Part shown: positions 1-10,250 of the stretch, piece by piece | How positions within the stretch are numbered: the first letter of the stretch is position 1 | How the letters are laid out: the number at the start of each line of letters is the position of its first letter | Assembly (NCBI RefSeq): GCF_003590095.1 | Contig: NC_039478.1 | Span: 10,974,001 to 11,038,000, forward strand | From: Trichoplusia ni | Taxonomy: Eukaryota > Arthropoda > Insecta > Lepidoptera > Noctuidae | Direction of reading: 5' to 3' | DNA: 64,000 nucleotides | Made by a program: the position numbers and the translations under genes | The notes under the pieces: generated by a model | The model's database searches: none | What the model was told of the DNA's origin: nothing | The model's input: only the letters and a program-made list of their open reading frames with translations

Positions 1-262
1 TATACTAATATATAAAGCTGAAGAGTTTGTTTGTTTGTTTGAACGCGCTAATCTCAGGAACTACTGGTTCAAATTGAAAAATTCTTTTTGTGTTTAATAG
101 ACCATTAATCGAGGAAGGCTTTAGGCTAAACCATCACGCTGCGACTAATAGGAGCGAAGATACAATGTGTTGTGTGTGAATTGGGAATACGAGTTGGAAT
201 TTTTGAACGGGGCTTCCGTTATATCTCCTTACCACGCGGACGAAGTCGCGGGCAACAGCTAG
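1..262 (+). mobile_element. Helitron-like non-autonomous element, copy 1 (cut by window edge)
   Basis: This is a non-autonomous rolling-circle type element, common in Lepidoptera (Lep1-like). The first visible bases are TATACTAATATATAAAGC, so the leading TC lies just outside the window. A (GTTT)3 tract follows at about 28-40. The element ends GGGCAACAGCTAG at 262, followed by host T. It has no coding capacity: a transposition protein must come from elsewhere. Its CGCGGACG just before the end differs slightly from the CGGGGACG of most other copies here. Confidence 0.85.
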
Positions 263-1430
263 TTATAAACTAAAAATTGAATTCCATAGGCATTCGATTC
301 TATTAATAAACCGTATCTAAAAAACATTTTATTATAAAACACCACTTAAGCCACAAGGCCGTCGACCACGTGGTGACGCCATACGAAAGTGAAACCTATA
401 ACATTCCAGCATAATCAGTCATATTAAATACATTATATAACTATTAAGAAATGGTACATAAGGTTCAAAATCGAGTGGTGTATGGTAAATTAACTTTCTC
501 GCCCAATTTATTGCCCTTTAATTTATGCATTTGATTCATTACTGGAAAATCTGTTTCATGTAATAAATCAATCAACTGAATATGGTAATTTGTATCATGA
601 TTGATTAACAATTTCACTATGTTATTTTTCAATAAGTCACGTTACAAAACAAGGCTTTGTCATTTCCAGAGCAAATTCATAAAAAAAACGATTGTGCATA
701 ATATATGTTATTAGTCTTACCATTAGAAAAATTCGAATTCAAAACATGAAATTAAAAGTCGTTCTCAAGAATCAGGCTGTTTCAGTCGAATCAAAGTTAT
801 ATAAAGAAACAAATAAAAAGTCTTTGTCCTGATGAAATCGACCTGCAACTGACAATCCCACACGCCTGTTACTTCTACATATCAATGATTCCAAAATTAT
901 TCTAAAATACAATCAATTAACTACTAGACATGGGTCTCCCGCGTTACACCACAACACCTTTCATCGACTTTCCGCCTCCAATCCAAAAATTGCTTACAAT
1001 TGCAAAAATGTCACTTACACATAATATCTTCTATAGTTATAGCTATACAACTCTCTTGTTTACGAAACATCAGTATTTTCTGTTCACACTGCATCTAAAG
1101 CACGCATTACAGTTACAAGCTCGCATGCGCGCGCAATGCGCGTACGCATATTACAAGCACTTAACTTAAGCATGCATTTCCAAGCAGTCATTATGCGAAC
1201 GACCATTATATTGTATTAAGTAGACATAACTTGCTTTAAACCTAGCTGGGAATGGAATGGCTTTATTTTATAAGTTTGTTTTGGTGGAGAGATTCAAGTT
1301 TTAAAGGCTCTTTTTGTGTTGCATTTTTGGTTATAGGTGGGGGCGGGTCTACTTAAAGGGGTTACTTTTTGATAATTGACCCCGCGAATACAAAGGGCCT
1401 CAAGCCGAACCGAAACCAATAGAGGATTTT
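263..1430. other. Unassigned AT-rich stretch with one CpG-rich patch
   Basis: I see no gene. A CACGTG E-box palindrome lies at 367-372 inside a longer near-palindrome. A CpG-rich patch at about 1118-1155 contains overlapping GCGCATGC-like motifs. A frame of 79 codons at 930-1169 is of ordinary length for chance and has no recognisable domain. The 1330-1400 part is GC-richer but unassigned. Confidence 0.5.
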
Positions 1431-1615
1431 GAAATAAACTACTTTTACAGATTTCATCGCGGTTAATTTTCTGTAAAGACGAACGCGATCTCAGTCTGCC
1501 CGTGACCATGATACCTGAAAAGGTGTCGAAACGTCGAGAACTAAAATCAAAAATTAAACCGCGATACAATCCGTTAAAGTAGTTTTATTTTAATGTCTAA
1601 TATTCGAGTAAACCT
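1431..1615. mobile_element. Foldback MITE-like element, family F, copy 1
   Basis: The outer 40 or so bases on each side are imperfect inverted repeats. The left arm runs about 1431-1470 (GAAATAAACTACTTTTACAG and onward). The right arm runs about 1550-1593 and reads almost the same on the other strand, sharing TATCGCGGTTTAATTTT-like sequence. Between them lie GTGACCATGATACCTG and a CGACGTTTCGACACC segment read on the minus strand. A second member at about 8085-8210 shares the arm sequence and the closing GTAAACCTAAGAAACCA. No protein is encoded, and no clear target-site duplication was found. Confidence 0.55.
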
Positions 1616-2678
1616 AAGAAACCAATAAAAGATATTGTCAATAATATAAATTATCCGGAATTAAAAAAGAACTCCGATCATAAGGTTCAAAATACTACGA
1701 CCAATCAACCCGTATGCGCATATATCAAACGGAACGGGGAATTCCTAAGCAAGTAAACATATTACTATTTTCTTGCTTAATATTAGGCAAAACATGTTTC
1801 CATCATTTCATCTTTAACACCATATTTCCCCTATTCAAATTTAACAATTCGAGCAAATTCAACAACATAGCAAACAATAGGACTTCACTACTCTCAAGGT
1901 ATTAAAGCCTTATAGATTGACAAGTAGGCTACTGGAGCCCTAGTCAGCAGTCAGTTGGCAGCCAATCACACGAGCTGACAACTCACATCTCGGGAACTTT
2001 CACGAGAATGACTTGAGGTTTCTAGGCGCTGTTAGCATTGCTTTTTGGTTATTTCGAACTGTGTATATTTACATGTATGGTGCTTGGAATGTTAAAAAAT
2101 AGTTTTAGTGTTTATAGAACTAGTTAAACTTTGTGTTGCGGTATTTTTCAATCATATCATATATCATTGTATCGCAATTACTATGAACTTGGATTTCTAA
2201 TGGTAAAACTATTAACAAAATCTCTTAAGGTCGTGTGATTACGCCTACATCGTCACAAACTGACAAACTTTAAATATTAGTATAGATTTATTAGGAAAAG
2301 ATTGTGTTGTTTTAGTTTTGGTAAAAATGAAACAGTACTGATCCATCGTAGATTCCGTTAGGTCTAAGGAAATGAGAATACTATTAGGTAGAAAAATTGA
2401 CGATACCTTAAGAAAGACCAGCCTTTTCAACCATTTCGGAGAAATAAAGTTGACCGTATCCAATAGTTAATTCCTAATTAAAATCATGACGATATAACAT
2501 ACGTGTCAGTAATCTTTTGTTATTTAAGCAGCCTTAAAATTTAACTCAAAATTCGCACATACTCAAAACCAATTAGTTGCGATTCCAAAACGCACGACAC
2601 TGAATATAATTGTTTAACAGTTGCATCGTCTGGTGCAAAACCTTGACCGCTAAGTAAGCTTCTATGTTATAATATACA
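1616..2678. other. Unassigned AT-rich stretch
   Basis: No gene or recognised repeat was found. The slightly GC-richer part at 1925-2035 contains a GGGAACTTTCACGAGAA segment that loosely resembles a heat-shock element, but nothing else supports a promoter there. The 72-codon minus-strand frame at 2245-2463 looks like chance. Confidence 0.4.
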
Positions 2679-3066
2679 CTAGCGGAAGCCCGCGGGCCCG
2701 CCCGCTAAAAATCTAAAATGATTCTGCAGGATCAATTGGGTTAATAAATATGCTGTGTTAATCCTGGGGTTCGATTCTACTATTTACAATGGCCGATGAT
2801 TTAATGGCAATTGAATTAAATTATTCCCATTTTCTTAAGCATTTTGCCAACACAATAATTGGTAATTCATTGTATTGACCGTGAGTGTTCCGCCCCACAC
2901 TGATTTTCCAATTATTGTGTTAGAAAAATGCTTATAATACGAATAGTGCCACTTTTATCCAATTTCCTGTGTATCAAGTTTCGTCTAAATCCATTCAGTG
3001 ATTTTTGCGTTAAAGAGGAACGTACATCCATACACACAACCTTTCGCGTTTGTAGGCAACAGCTAG
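2679..3066. mobile_element. Composite repeat bounded by CTAG at both ends
   Basis: The left edge is CTAGCGGAAGCCCGCGGGCC. The right edge is GCAACAGCTAG, followed by host T, like the Helitron-like 3' end. Inside are most of a foldback element (about 2763-2938) that recurs at 53477-53718, and the common tail text TCTAAATCCATTCAGTGATT with CGTTAAAGAGGAACGTACATCC. Both edges look like outward-facing 3' ends, so this is probably a chimera or nested insertion. No coding potential is visible. Confidence 0.5.
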
Positions 3067-3268
3067 TATATCAATAAAATTGCGGCTTTTAAATTACCGT
3101 ACATTGGTTTTAAGAAGATGTCGTTTTGCGCTAAGTATGTCCTACAGAGCATTAAAGTACAGTTATCAAAACATTATTTCGACAAAACTATAAACTTTGG
3201 TATTTAATGATCACCAGTATATATATATATAGGTGTAGAGTTTACATTGACAGTTAGGTGAACTAAAA

Positions 3269-3533
3269 TCTATATATATACTAATATATAAAGCTGAAGA
3301 GTTTGTTTGTTTGTTTGAACGCGCTAATCTCAGGAACTACTGGTCCTAATTGAAAAATTCTTTTTGTGTTGAATAGACCATTCATCAAGGAATGCTTTAG
3401 GCTATAAACCATCACGCTGCGACTAATAGGAACGAAGATACAATGGAAAATGTGAAAAAAAAACAGGGCAGGTAGGTATAAATCATAACTTATATCTTCT
3501 ACCCACGGGGACGAAGTCGCGGGCAACCGCTAG
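3269..3533 (+). mobile_element. Helitron-like element, copy 2
   Basis: A complete copy. TC at 3269 follows a host A, and the start is extended by extra TA dinucleotides. The (GTTT)n tract and GAACGCGCTAATCTCAGG are present. The 3' end is GGGCAACCGCTAG (C in place of the usual A), followed by host T at 3534. Length is about 265 bp. The open frame on its opposite strand also appears in other copies and is a by-product of the repeat. Confidence 0.88.
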
Positions 3534-3770
3534 TGTCCAATATGTCCATACAAGTAAGTTTGGATGTACCTAACAATGTATCTTAAATGTAAAAGAAGTA
3601 AAAGAACAGATATCAAGATGAAATATAAAGTTTTCCTTAGCTATTGATGTTCTAAACACTTAGCTGTCGATCGTAAAACTAAACGGAACTTTGAATGGTA
3701 AAAAGCACACAAAACCTTACCATTATTCTGGAATGACGGGCACATATCCAGGGAATTCCGTGGGAGTGTG

Positions 3771-3981
3771 TTGTAGCCGAGTGGTATAAGTGTCCGCGCC
3801 AAATACAGTGTCGTGTCCTCAGTTCGATCCGAGCGTAGGACAAGCACTTTTGATCCATGAATGCTTTTCCTGAGTCTAGATGTCTTTGTGTATTTGTGAC
3901 TTGAATATTTGTGAGACCCCCGACTCCCAAAGCACAAAGATTTAATTCCTTAGTGCGGTAGATCCAAAGACTTTTTTTTTA
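3771..3981 (+). mobile_element. tRNA-derived SINE, family A, nearly full length
   Basis: The head has an A-box-like TAGCCGAGTGGT (3774-3785) and a B-box-like AGTTCGATCC (about 3821). The body follows with GTAGGACAAGCAC, GTCTTTGTG, TGACTTGAAT and TTAATTCCTTAGTGCGG, and the tail is T-rich. This is an RNA polymerase III-type short retroposon that depends on a LINE for copying. Several degraded copies of the same family lie elsewhere in the window in both orientations. Confidence 0.75.
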
Positions 3982-4620
3982 AATAGTCCAAATTCAATTT
4001 CCAACTTAAAAAACGTGTGACCGTTCTGTAGATATTGGGCCTCCATGAATATTCACTTTGTTTTCTCTGCATGTAATTACGTTTTTGGGTTAATAGTCAA
4101 GAACACAGTGTCCTGACAAACAATCTATGTAGTTGAAAGACCACGCTTCTCATGTCTAGTCATTGAATACATTAACGCCTGTCATTGTTCGCCAAAACAA
4201 ATTAGAAATTGAAACATTTGCATTCCATATCCTACTTGTTTCTGTTATTGTCTAGGCAAAACGTGATATGGAGAATTATGAATAAGTTATTTGAGTGAGT
4301 GTGGAAAGTGGTTTAAATTGGAGAAAATTGCTACTTGATCCGCTAAAGCAGAGGTCAAAATATTTTAATGATTTTTGGACAAAGTATTTCATTGTTCTGC
4401 ATTTTGATAACGGTTTACTCACGAGTATTTATCAAGTTATCCCGACTAGTTTCAAATACACGTTATTAAAATATTTCTTAATTAAATTGTCAAATATTAG
4501 ACGGTTTACGCGTAGTTTTGATTGATTGTAAAGCGCTTATTTTATGTTTTTAAATGTCTTTAAATTACATGCACTTCACAATCGGCTCAAAGAAAATATA
4601 TTTTAGGGTTATACAGGTTA
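3982..4620. other. Unassigned AT-rich stretch
   Basis: No gene, RNA gene or recognised repeat. The 76-codon frame at 4295-4525 shows no domain and no splice context. Confidence 0.4.
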
Positions 4621-4763
4621 CACAAACACCCATTATATGTACCTATAATGGGTGTTTGTGGTACCTTCGGTGTATCTGAATTCCATAACACAAGTGCTTT
4701 AGCAACTTACTTTGGGTTCAAAACAATGTATGTCATGTTGTCCGCATTTATTTATATAAAAAC
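4621..4763 (+). mobile_element. Truncated SINE family D with a perfect hairpin at its 5' edge
   Basis: The right part (from about 4649) is the 3' body of the SINE family seen complete at 13610-13847 and 54336-54569: GGTGTTTGTGGTACCTTCG, TTCCATAACACAAGTGC and GTTGTCCGCATTTA. Directly upstream, 4621-4637 is the exact reverse complement of 4644-4660, giving 17 bp arms around a 6-base loop. The left arm is therefore an inverted copy of the first bases of the SINE fragment. Confidence 0.7.
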
Positions 4764-5924
4764 AGTAATAATCTTTTTTGAACAGAGTTGAATTTCAAAA
4801 AACTTATTAAAACCACCTAAATTCACAATTAGAATGATTATAATACGTTATTATATAAGAACATTGAATAAAAACATTTTTTCATATTCATTTACAAAAT
4901 TAAAAAATCAATCCCAACCACCAAATCCACCAATCAGCTGTCCATTCAAAAGGACTTACTTCTAACCCAGATTAAACCTAGATGAGACCAGATAACCACG
5001 TAAAGTATGGTAGCAAGACTATAATAACGGTACAAGGATTGTAGGCTAGGCGGCACACCCACTTATCAGGCGGATAATTTAATATGAGTGATGAGGATCT
5101 GGTCTGACATCAAATATGGGTCAGTAAGCTTTGGAACGAGATTAATTGTCGATTGCAGTTTGTAGCTGGCGCAGGTACTTTACATATCGCAAACGGTAAT
5201 TTATGAGAATAAATGTTGGTTGGAGTATTGAATTGAATTATTGTGAGTTTCTGAGGGGTATTTATTATTGTAGGTCTACATAGAGAAAGTATATAGTAGT
5301 CTTCCTACAATAGATCTTTCAGAAGTGTATCCTTGACCTCTTTCGTGCTGTTGTGTTTAGATCACAAATAGCTCAATTGATTGAAAACCTTCGGAAGGAG
5401 ATGGGTCTATAACAAGAATAAGTGGACTCTTAATGAGCATGTTTGGTTTATGTAAATTAGTAATTATTTGGATTCTAGTTTACATTTTGATGGTGATTTT
5501 CAATAGCATACAATAGGTTTTTTTCCTGTCTACTGATTAACTTTAAACTGTTAATCTGATTTCCCGAAAATAATATCATTGCATCTAATAAATAGAAACT
5601 TACAAATATTAAACTTGTTTTATAAATCAACATAGGAAGCTGCGTAAAATCTAATCAAGATTATGATTGTGATTAATATAAATTAATAGCAAAATAAAGT
5701 AGTTAATTGAGAAACTTATGAAACTAGATTATGCAAAATACACAGCTAAGTGAACGATAGCGATCATGTGAATCTCACGCTTTGGTTCACACAGTCCGTC
5801 TTATACAAGAAATTTTAGGTTTTCCTCAAAGGAGGATATTGTATTTGAGTAATTTTGTAATTGAAGGTGTTCTTCAGAGTTCAGTATCTTGTCGTGTAAA
5901 ATAGAACCCTATTATTAAGGCTTC
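4764..5924. other. Unassigned AT-rich stretch
   Basis: No reading frame of note and no repeat I recognise. The 4970-5110 part is slightly GC-richer without coding character. Confidence 0.4.
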
Positions 5925-6097
5925 ACTGTCCGTGCGTCTGTCACTAGTCTGTATCTGCGAACATTTTTAACCTTTTCCACAAATTACGTATTTCTATTGC
6001 TGTTACAACAAAAAAATATCAAAACGAAAATGAAGGTTAAGCAACGTTAGGACGGACCTCTCTATGTTTGCGAGTCTGACTCGCATTTGACCGGTAT
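5925..6097 (+). repeat. Dispersed lepidopteran repeat, family G, copy 1
   Basis: It begins around GTCCGTGCGTCTGTCACTAG and ends with GCGAGTCTGACTCGCATTTG, which is itself a short palindrome (GCGAGTCTGACTCGC). A diverged relative is at 24427-24664, with GTCTATCCGTCTGTCACCAG and ACGAGTCTGAC near its end. Both contain a segment around TTCTATTGCTGTTACAACA / TTCCTGTTGCCACTACAACA. This looks like part of a dispersed transposon; the class is not clear from what is left. Confidence 0.5.
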
Positions 6098-6889
6098 TTG
6101 TTATATGTTCAGAATATTTGGATTTTATTCTATCTCATACGTTTGCCATATGAACACTTATACATACCCGTATCCGACATCGTCACGTCATTTCTCTGCC
6201 ATGCAGTTTATGCGTCGTCATACATCCAACATACAACTATGATAAAAGTCATCGACTCTAGTTTTCACCGTCAAATCCAAAACCGGTAAAACACAAAAAA
6301 ACCGTTACTCCCCGAAAACCGGTGTTATGTTAAATTAGGCAAGTTACGTCACTATTATTAATTCAGTTTCGATTTCGTCGGCCGTAATATCAAGAAAAAG
6401 TCTGTTTTAATATTTATTATCTTAGATATTTAATGTTTTATTTCAGTGAAAGTTCTCGCCTCGGAGTTTAAACGAAATTCTTAATGTTCTAATTAATTCA
6501 GAATTTTATGTGGTTTTGTGTAGCCAGTTGCTATAGTTACTTAACCGACTACAAATAAGGGGGTGTATTGTTATGTGTTGATGTCTAATAAATAAAGTGA
6601 ATCAATAAAATAATTATATTAAATTATAACAAATTCCGTTGAAATATAAAGCATCGATTTTTAAGCCATTTTTCCGGATTAGAAATCATGAAATGTCTCA
6701 TCCCGTTTTGAGTTGAGCGGCAGGGATTGTCCGACTTTTACTAACTCCATCCATGGCCCTTTTTTTGCCTTTTGTCTACCGGACCTGCGGTCACCCCTTA
6801 GGATAAGTTCACTGACATGTAGGGACTTGTTAAAAGAATCTTTAATCAATGTTTTATTCAGTACCTAATGCGAAACACAATTAATTCTA
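6098..6889. other. Unassigned AT-rich stretch
   Basis: No gene. The 63-codon frame at 6098-6289 runs straight out of the repeat and has no recognisable domain. The 6690-6800 part is moderately GC-rich and unassigned. Confidence 0.4.
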
Positions 6890-7040
6890 ATTTTTAAAGA
6901 CACTTGGTTATTTGATCCTTGTGTCGCGGGAGCTTGACATTCACAAAGACACCCGGACTCAGACCATGCATTCATGGGTCACACAAACGCTTGTCCTACG
7001 GGGTTAGAACAATACTCACATCGTGGACAGCAGGTTTGGT
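6890..7040 (-). mobile_element. SINE family A fragment, minus strand
   Basis: Read on the minus strand it carries GTAGGACAAGCGTTTGTGTG, GAATGCATGGTCTGAGTC, GTCTTTGTGAATGTCAAGC and GCGACACAAGGATCAAATA, matching the body of family A. The tRNA-like head is badly decayed. Confidence 0.65.
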
Positions 7041-7481
7041 GTCATGACTAGAATATACGAATACCATAGCATTACCGAATGTTACGATAATTAAAAAAAT
7101 ACTCTCTATTCATACATTTCGGCTTGAAATGAACAGAAACCTGATTCAGTTTAAATGGCAATGAACTGTAATCTCTTAAAGAGACATTTATCGAAATTCG
7201 TAATTGAGTGAAAGTTGCAGAGATTAATTCTGATGATATATGTATTGCTTTTAAAATCACTGATTGATGTAAATCTTGTGTGTGACGTTTGAGAATTTAA
7301 GTATTTTAAATTCATTCTAATACTGGAAACGGATAATGAGAATGGTTTATGATTTATGAGATTTCACAGAGTTTTATTATCATTTTATTAAGATGAAATA
7401 TAAACGCATAAATAGAGTACTGCACTTGTTTTCTGCAAGTTACCTTACTTAAATATCATGAAAGTATTTATAAGAATATAA

Positions 7482-7724
7482 TCTATACTAATATATAAAG
7501 CTGAAGAGTTTGTTTGTTTGTTTGAACTCAGGAACTACTGGTCCAAATTGAAAAAAATCTTTTTGTGTTGAATAGACCATTCATCGAGGAAGGCTTAGGC
7601 TATAAACCATCACGCTACGACTAATAGGAGCGAACATACTAAGGAAAATGTGAAAAAATAGGGCAGGTATAAATCGTAACTTATATCTTCTACCCACGGG
7701 GACGAAGTCGCGGGCAACAGCTAG
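7482..7724 (+). mobile_element. Helitron-like element, copy 3
   Basis: The start TC (7482) follows a host A. The sequence TATACTAATATATAAAGC and (GTTT)3 follow, and the element ends GGGCAACAGCTAG before host T at 7725. It is about 243 bp and lacks the CGCGCTAAT segment present in most copies, which accounts for its shorter length. Confidence 0.88.
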
Positions 7725-7989
7725 TTTGCTTATAAGTAGCTTCTTCAAAATAATGGTAATACTAAAGAAATTTATTACAGACCTTCTTGTAGAAAGTTAA
7801 TCCAGATAAATGTATGAAAAAGCACAGTTAAAACTTTCACGGCGAATGTTGTTAAAAATGTAACTTGAATAACGGTAGGGAACGTTTAATATAAGATTTA
7901 GCTTTGTTATAACTAAGTTAAATATATATATAATCAAGTTATAGCTCAAAATAATGTATATTCTATGTGGCTAAAGATTAAATTTAAAA
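7725..7989. other. Unassigned AT-rich spacer
   Basis: AT-rich spacer with a TATATA run near 7921; nothing further recognised. Confidence 0.4.
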
Positions 7990-8252
7990 ACTATCTGTGT
8001 ATAAAATTATTTCCAAATCCCTTCAGCGGTTTTTCGTGAAAGAGTAACAAATATTGCGCGAAAGTTTTTGAGCATGGATGGATGTTGAAATGAAACTACT
8101 TTTACGGATTTTATCGCAGTTTAATTTTAGATTTTAGTTCTCGACGTTTCAAAACCTTTGCTTCGTTTCATTTCAATTTCTAACATTCGCGTAAACCTAA
8201 GAAACCACCATTGATGGATGCTCAAAAACTTTCGCGTTTATAATATTAGCAG
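7990..8252 (+). mobile_element. RTE/SINE-type tail interrupted by foldback family F, copy 2
   Basis: The outer parts form the very common insect tail: AAATCCCTTCAGCGGTTTTT, GTGAAAGAGTAACAAATA and, at the end, ACTTTCGCGTTTATAATATT. Between them, about 8085-8210 is a second member of foldback family F, closing with GCGTAAACCTAAGAAACCA. The segments at 8057-8075 and 8218-8236 are exact 19 bp inverted repeats (CGCGAAAGTTTTTGAGCAT). The tail's end is therefore present in both orientations around the insertion. Confidence 0.55.
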
Positions 8253-9475
8253 GATAAAATTGCTCAAACATAAATGCTAAGCTCTTTTATAAGTACATTT
8301 TATGATGTTTTCATAGCTTGTCCTACTTTAAGCTAGTAAGCACGTCAAATACTTCCAGATACTCACATCAAACTCGATAGCATTCATCGCAAATGATACC
8401 CGAAGCGTAAGTAGTTACTCATGCTAAAGAGATAGCAAGTCAGTGTTAGATAGCCTAGATTTATATTTGCAGACCAAAAAACTGTTGGTAAGTGCTTTCA
8501 ACAGAATCAGGTCTTTGTTTCGGCTGAATGATTTATAAGTTGTTTTTGATAGTAGGTTTGGCTACATGTAAGTGGAAGATGGGTATAATGATAATAATGT
8601 TTTTGTTAACGATACTTATCCATGTAGAGAAAAGGTTTTGTGCTAGCCGGTTAAATTGAGAGTCAGTGAAAAACAGCACAAAACATAGTAAGTTTGTATA
8701 AATTGCTATTAGTTTTTCTCAAAACTTTTTAGAAACGAATAAAGGAAAATCTATTTTTCCTTTGTTGGGGCGGTTTCTCTTTCTCTAACAAACTTACAAG
8801 ACAACACTGGAAAATAGTGAGAAAAAATGTCGTGCGGAAGTCTAGATTCGAAATATTAAAATCAGGGATCGTCAACCTGCAGGAAAAACGAAATGGACGG
8901 AATTACAATTAATTTATTTGTAAAACTCATTTTACCACACCAAGAATTCATACAACTAGCAATTATGGCGATGATATTCATATCTCAAATTAAGAACCAA
9001 TCATCTAATAATACGCATGTATACGCCATCTTTCATGGTTACAAATTGGTCTACACTCCGATGGTCCGTCCCTAAATAGAGTTGCAATTACTCCATGTAA
9101 GTGATAGCGCTATTAACATGGTTTCCAACTAGGTCAGAGGCAGAGTGATTTGTTACACGCCATTTGAAAGGGCCGAGAGTAATTGATCTTGTATTTTGGT
9201 ATTATATAGGTGATAGTTATTTGTGAAGTTGATTGGATATTTAAATAAAAAAACTGTTACTTCATAATTTAGATATAGAAATGAAGTTTCTAGTGATTTA
9301 GATATTGTCGTGACATGTGGATGGTTTATTTTAAATGCTACAGATATGAAACGAAGATCCTGCTCTGTCAAAATACGAAGCCTTCTTTTTTAACGACTCG
9401 CGTATTTAAGTTATCAGTCCTTGCATCGCAGGCAGTTTGGTAAACACTTAAGTCTTGTGCTCAAATAAAAGTCAA
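8253..9475. other. Unassigned AT-rich stretch
   Basis: No gene. The short frames at 8893-9075 and 9153-9371 lack any domain, codon pattern or splice-site support. No repeat was recognised. Confidence 0.4.
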
Positions 9476-9588
9476 ACACAGGACAAGCACTCGCGGATCA
9501 CACAAATGCTTGTCCTACGCTTGGATCGAATCCACGACACGTCGCGGTCAGTGGACTTGAAGTGGTGACCTCCACTACTCGGTTATAA
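9476..9588 (-). mobile_element. SINE family A fragment, minus strand
   Basis: On the minus strand it shows the 5' half of family A: a decayed A-box region (ACCGAGTAGTGG), GCGACGTGTCGTGGATTCG as the B-box region, then GTAGGACAAGCATTTGTG. The 3' body is missing. Confidence 0.6.
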
Positions 9589-10029
9589 TTGACGGACAGG
9601 CCGACGACAGTAAACAAGACGGAAGATCTGTCTTCCAAAGGGTATATGAAAGCTATTGTTTAGAATACAGCGGCTCAAGAACACTTGAATCAATGCCTTT
9701 TCCATAAACTCTAAAAAACTAGACTTCCACTGTTGTATAAGTGAGATAGCTAACTACACAACGCTTAGCGAAATCTTAATAGCCCTGATTCATGAGGTCA
9801 CGGTAAAGAAACGGGGTTATTTGAAGTACTAATTTCCGATTTCAGTTTAATTTAGGTTCGAAAGTGGAATCTCGGAGAAGGAAAGTGATGTAGGTTAAAG
9901 GTTGCCCCTAAAGTGGAGGTAAACTATAGGCTATAAAGTGGTACCGTTTTATGCTTTAGTAGCATAAACTGTAATTACAGAATTAACGTTTGTTACAGTT
10001 GACCTGAAGGTTTTACTTCTGTGGAAGAT
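9589..10029. other. Unassigned stretch
   Basis: No reading frame of note and no recognised repeat. Confidence 0.35.
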
Positions 10030-10250
10030 AGTAAAACCTCCTCGCTCACGTCCGCCATAAGACCTGTCACGATGCAATGAAGAAATCTAAACTCTTTGTC
10101 CGTGACGCCAGTAGCTAAGTTGGTAAAGCGACTTTCGCATTATTACAGTCGGGAGTCAGAGGTTTGAGTCCTGTCTGAGGTTGGAATTTTCACCGTGTTA
10201 TTTGCAAATTAACCGATTCACTGCGTATTAAAATAAAATAAAAATCTAAA
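10030..10250 (+). mobile_element. tRNA-derived SINE, family B, copy 1
   Basis: The A-box-like GTAGCTAAGTTGGTAAAGCG (about 10110) is very tRNA-like. A B-box-like AGGTTTGAGTCCTGTC follows about 50 bases later, and the tail is rich in AAAATAAAAT. The second copy at 35844-36010 shares the segment upstream of the tRNA-like head (CCATAAGAC, TCACGATGC) as well as TTTTCACTGTGTTATTTG downstream. The head is therefore internal to the repeated unit. Confidence 0.6.

Noticed and set aside
3281..3526. A conserved 80-residue minus-strand peptide beginning MPATSSPWVED that recurs at 3281, 11314, 15157, 55043 and 58185
   Set aside because: All occurrences lie inside copies of the same Helitron-like element, antisense to it. 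The similarity is that of the repeat DNA, with frame breaks in other copies, so it is not evidence for a protein.
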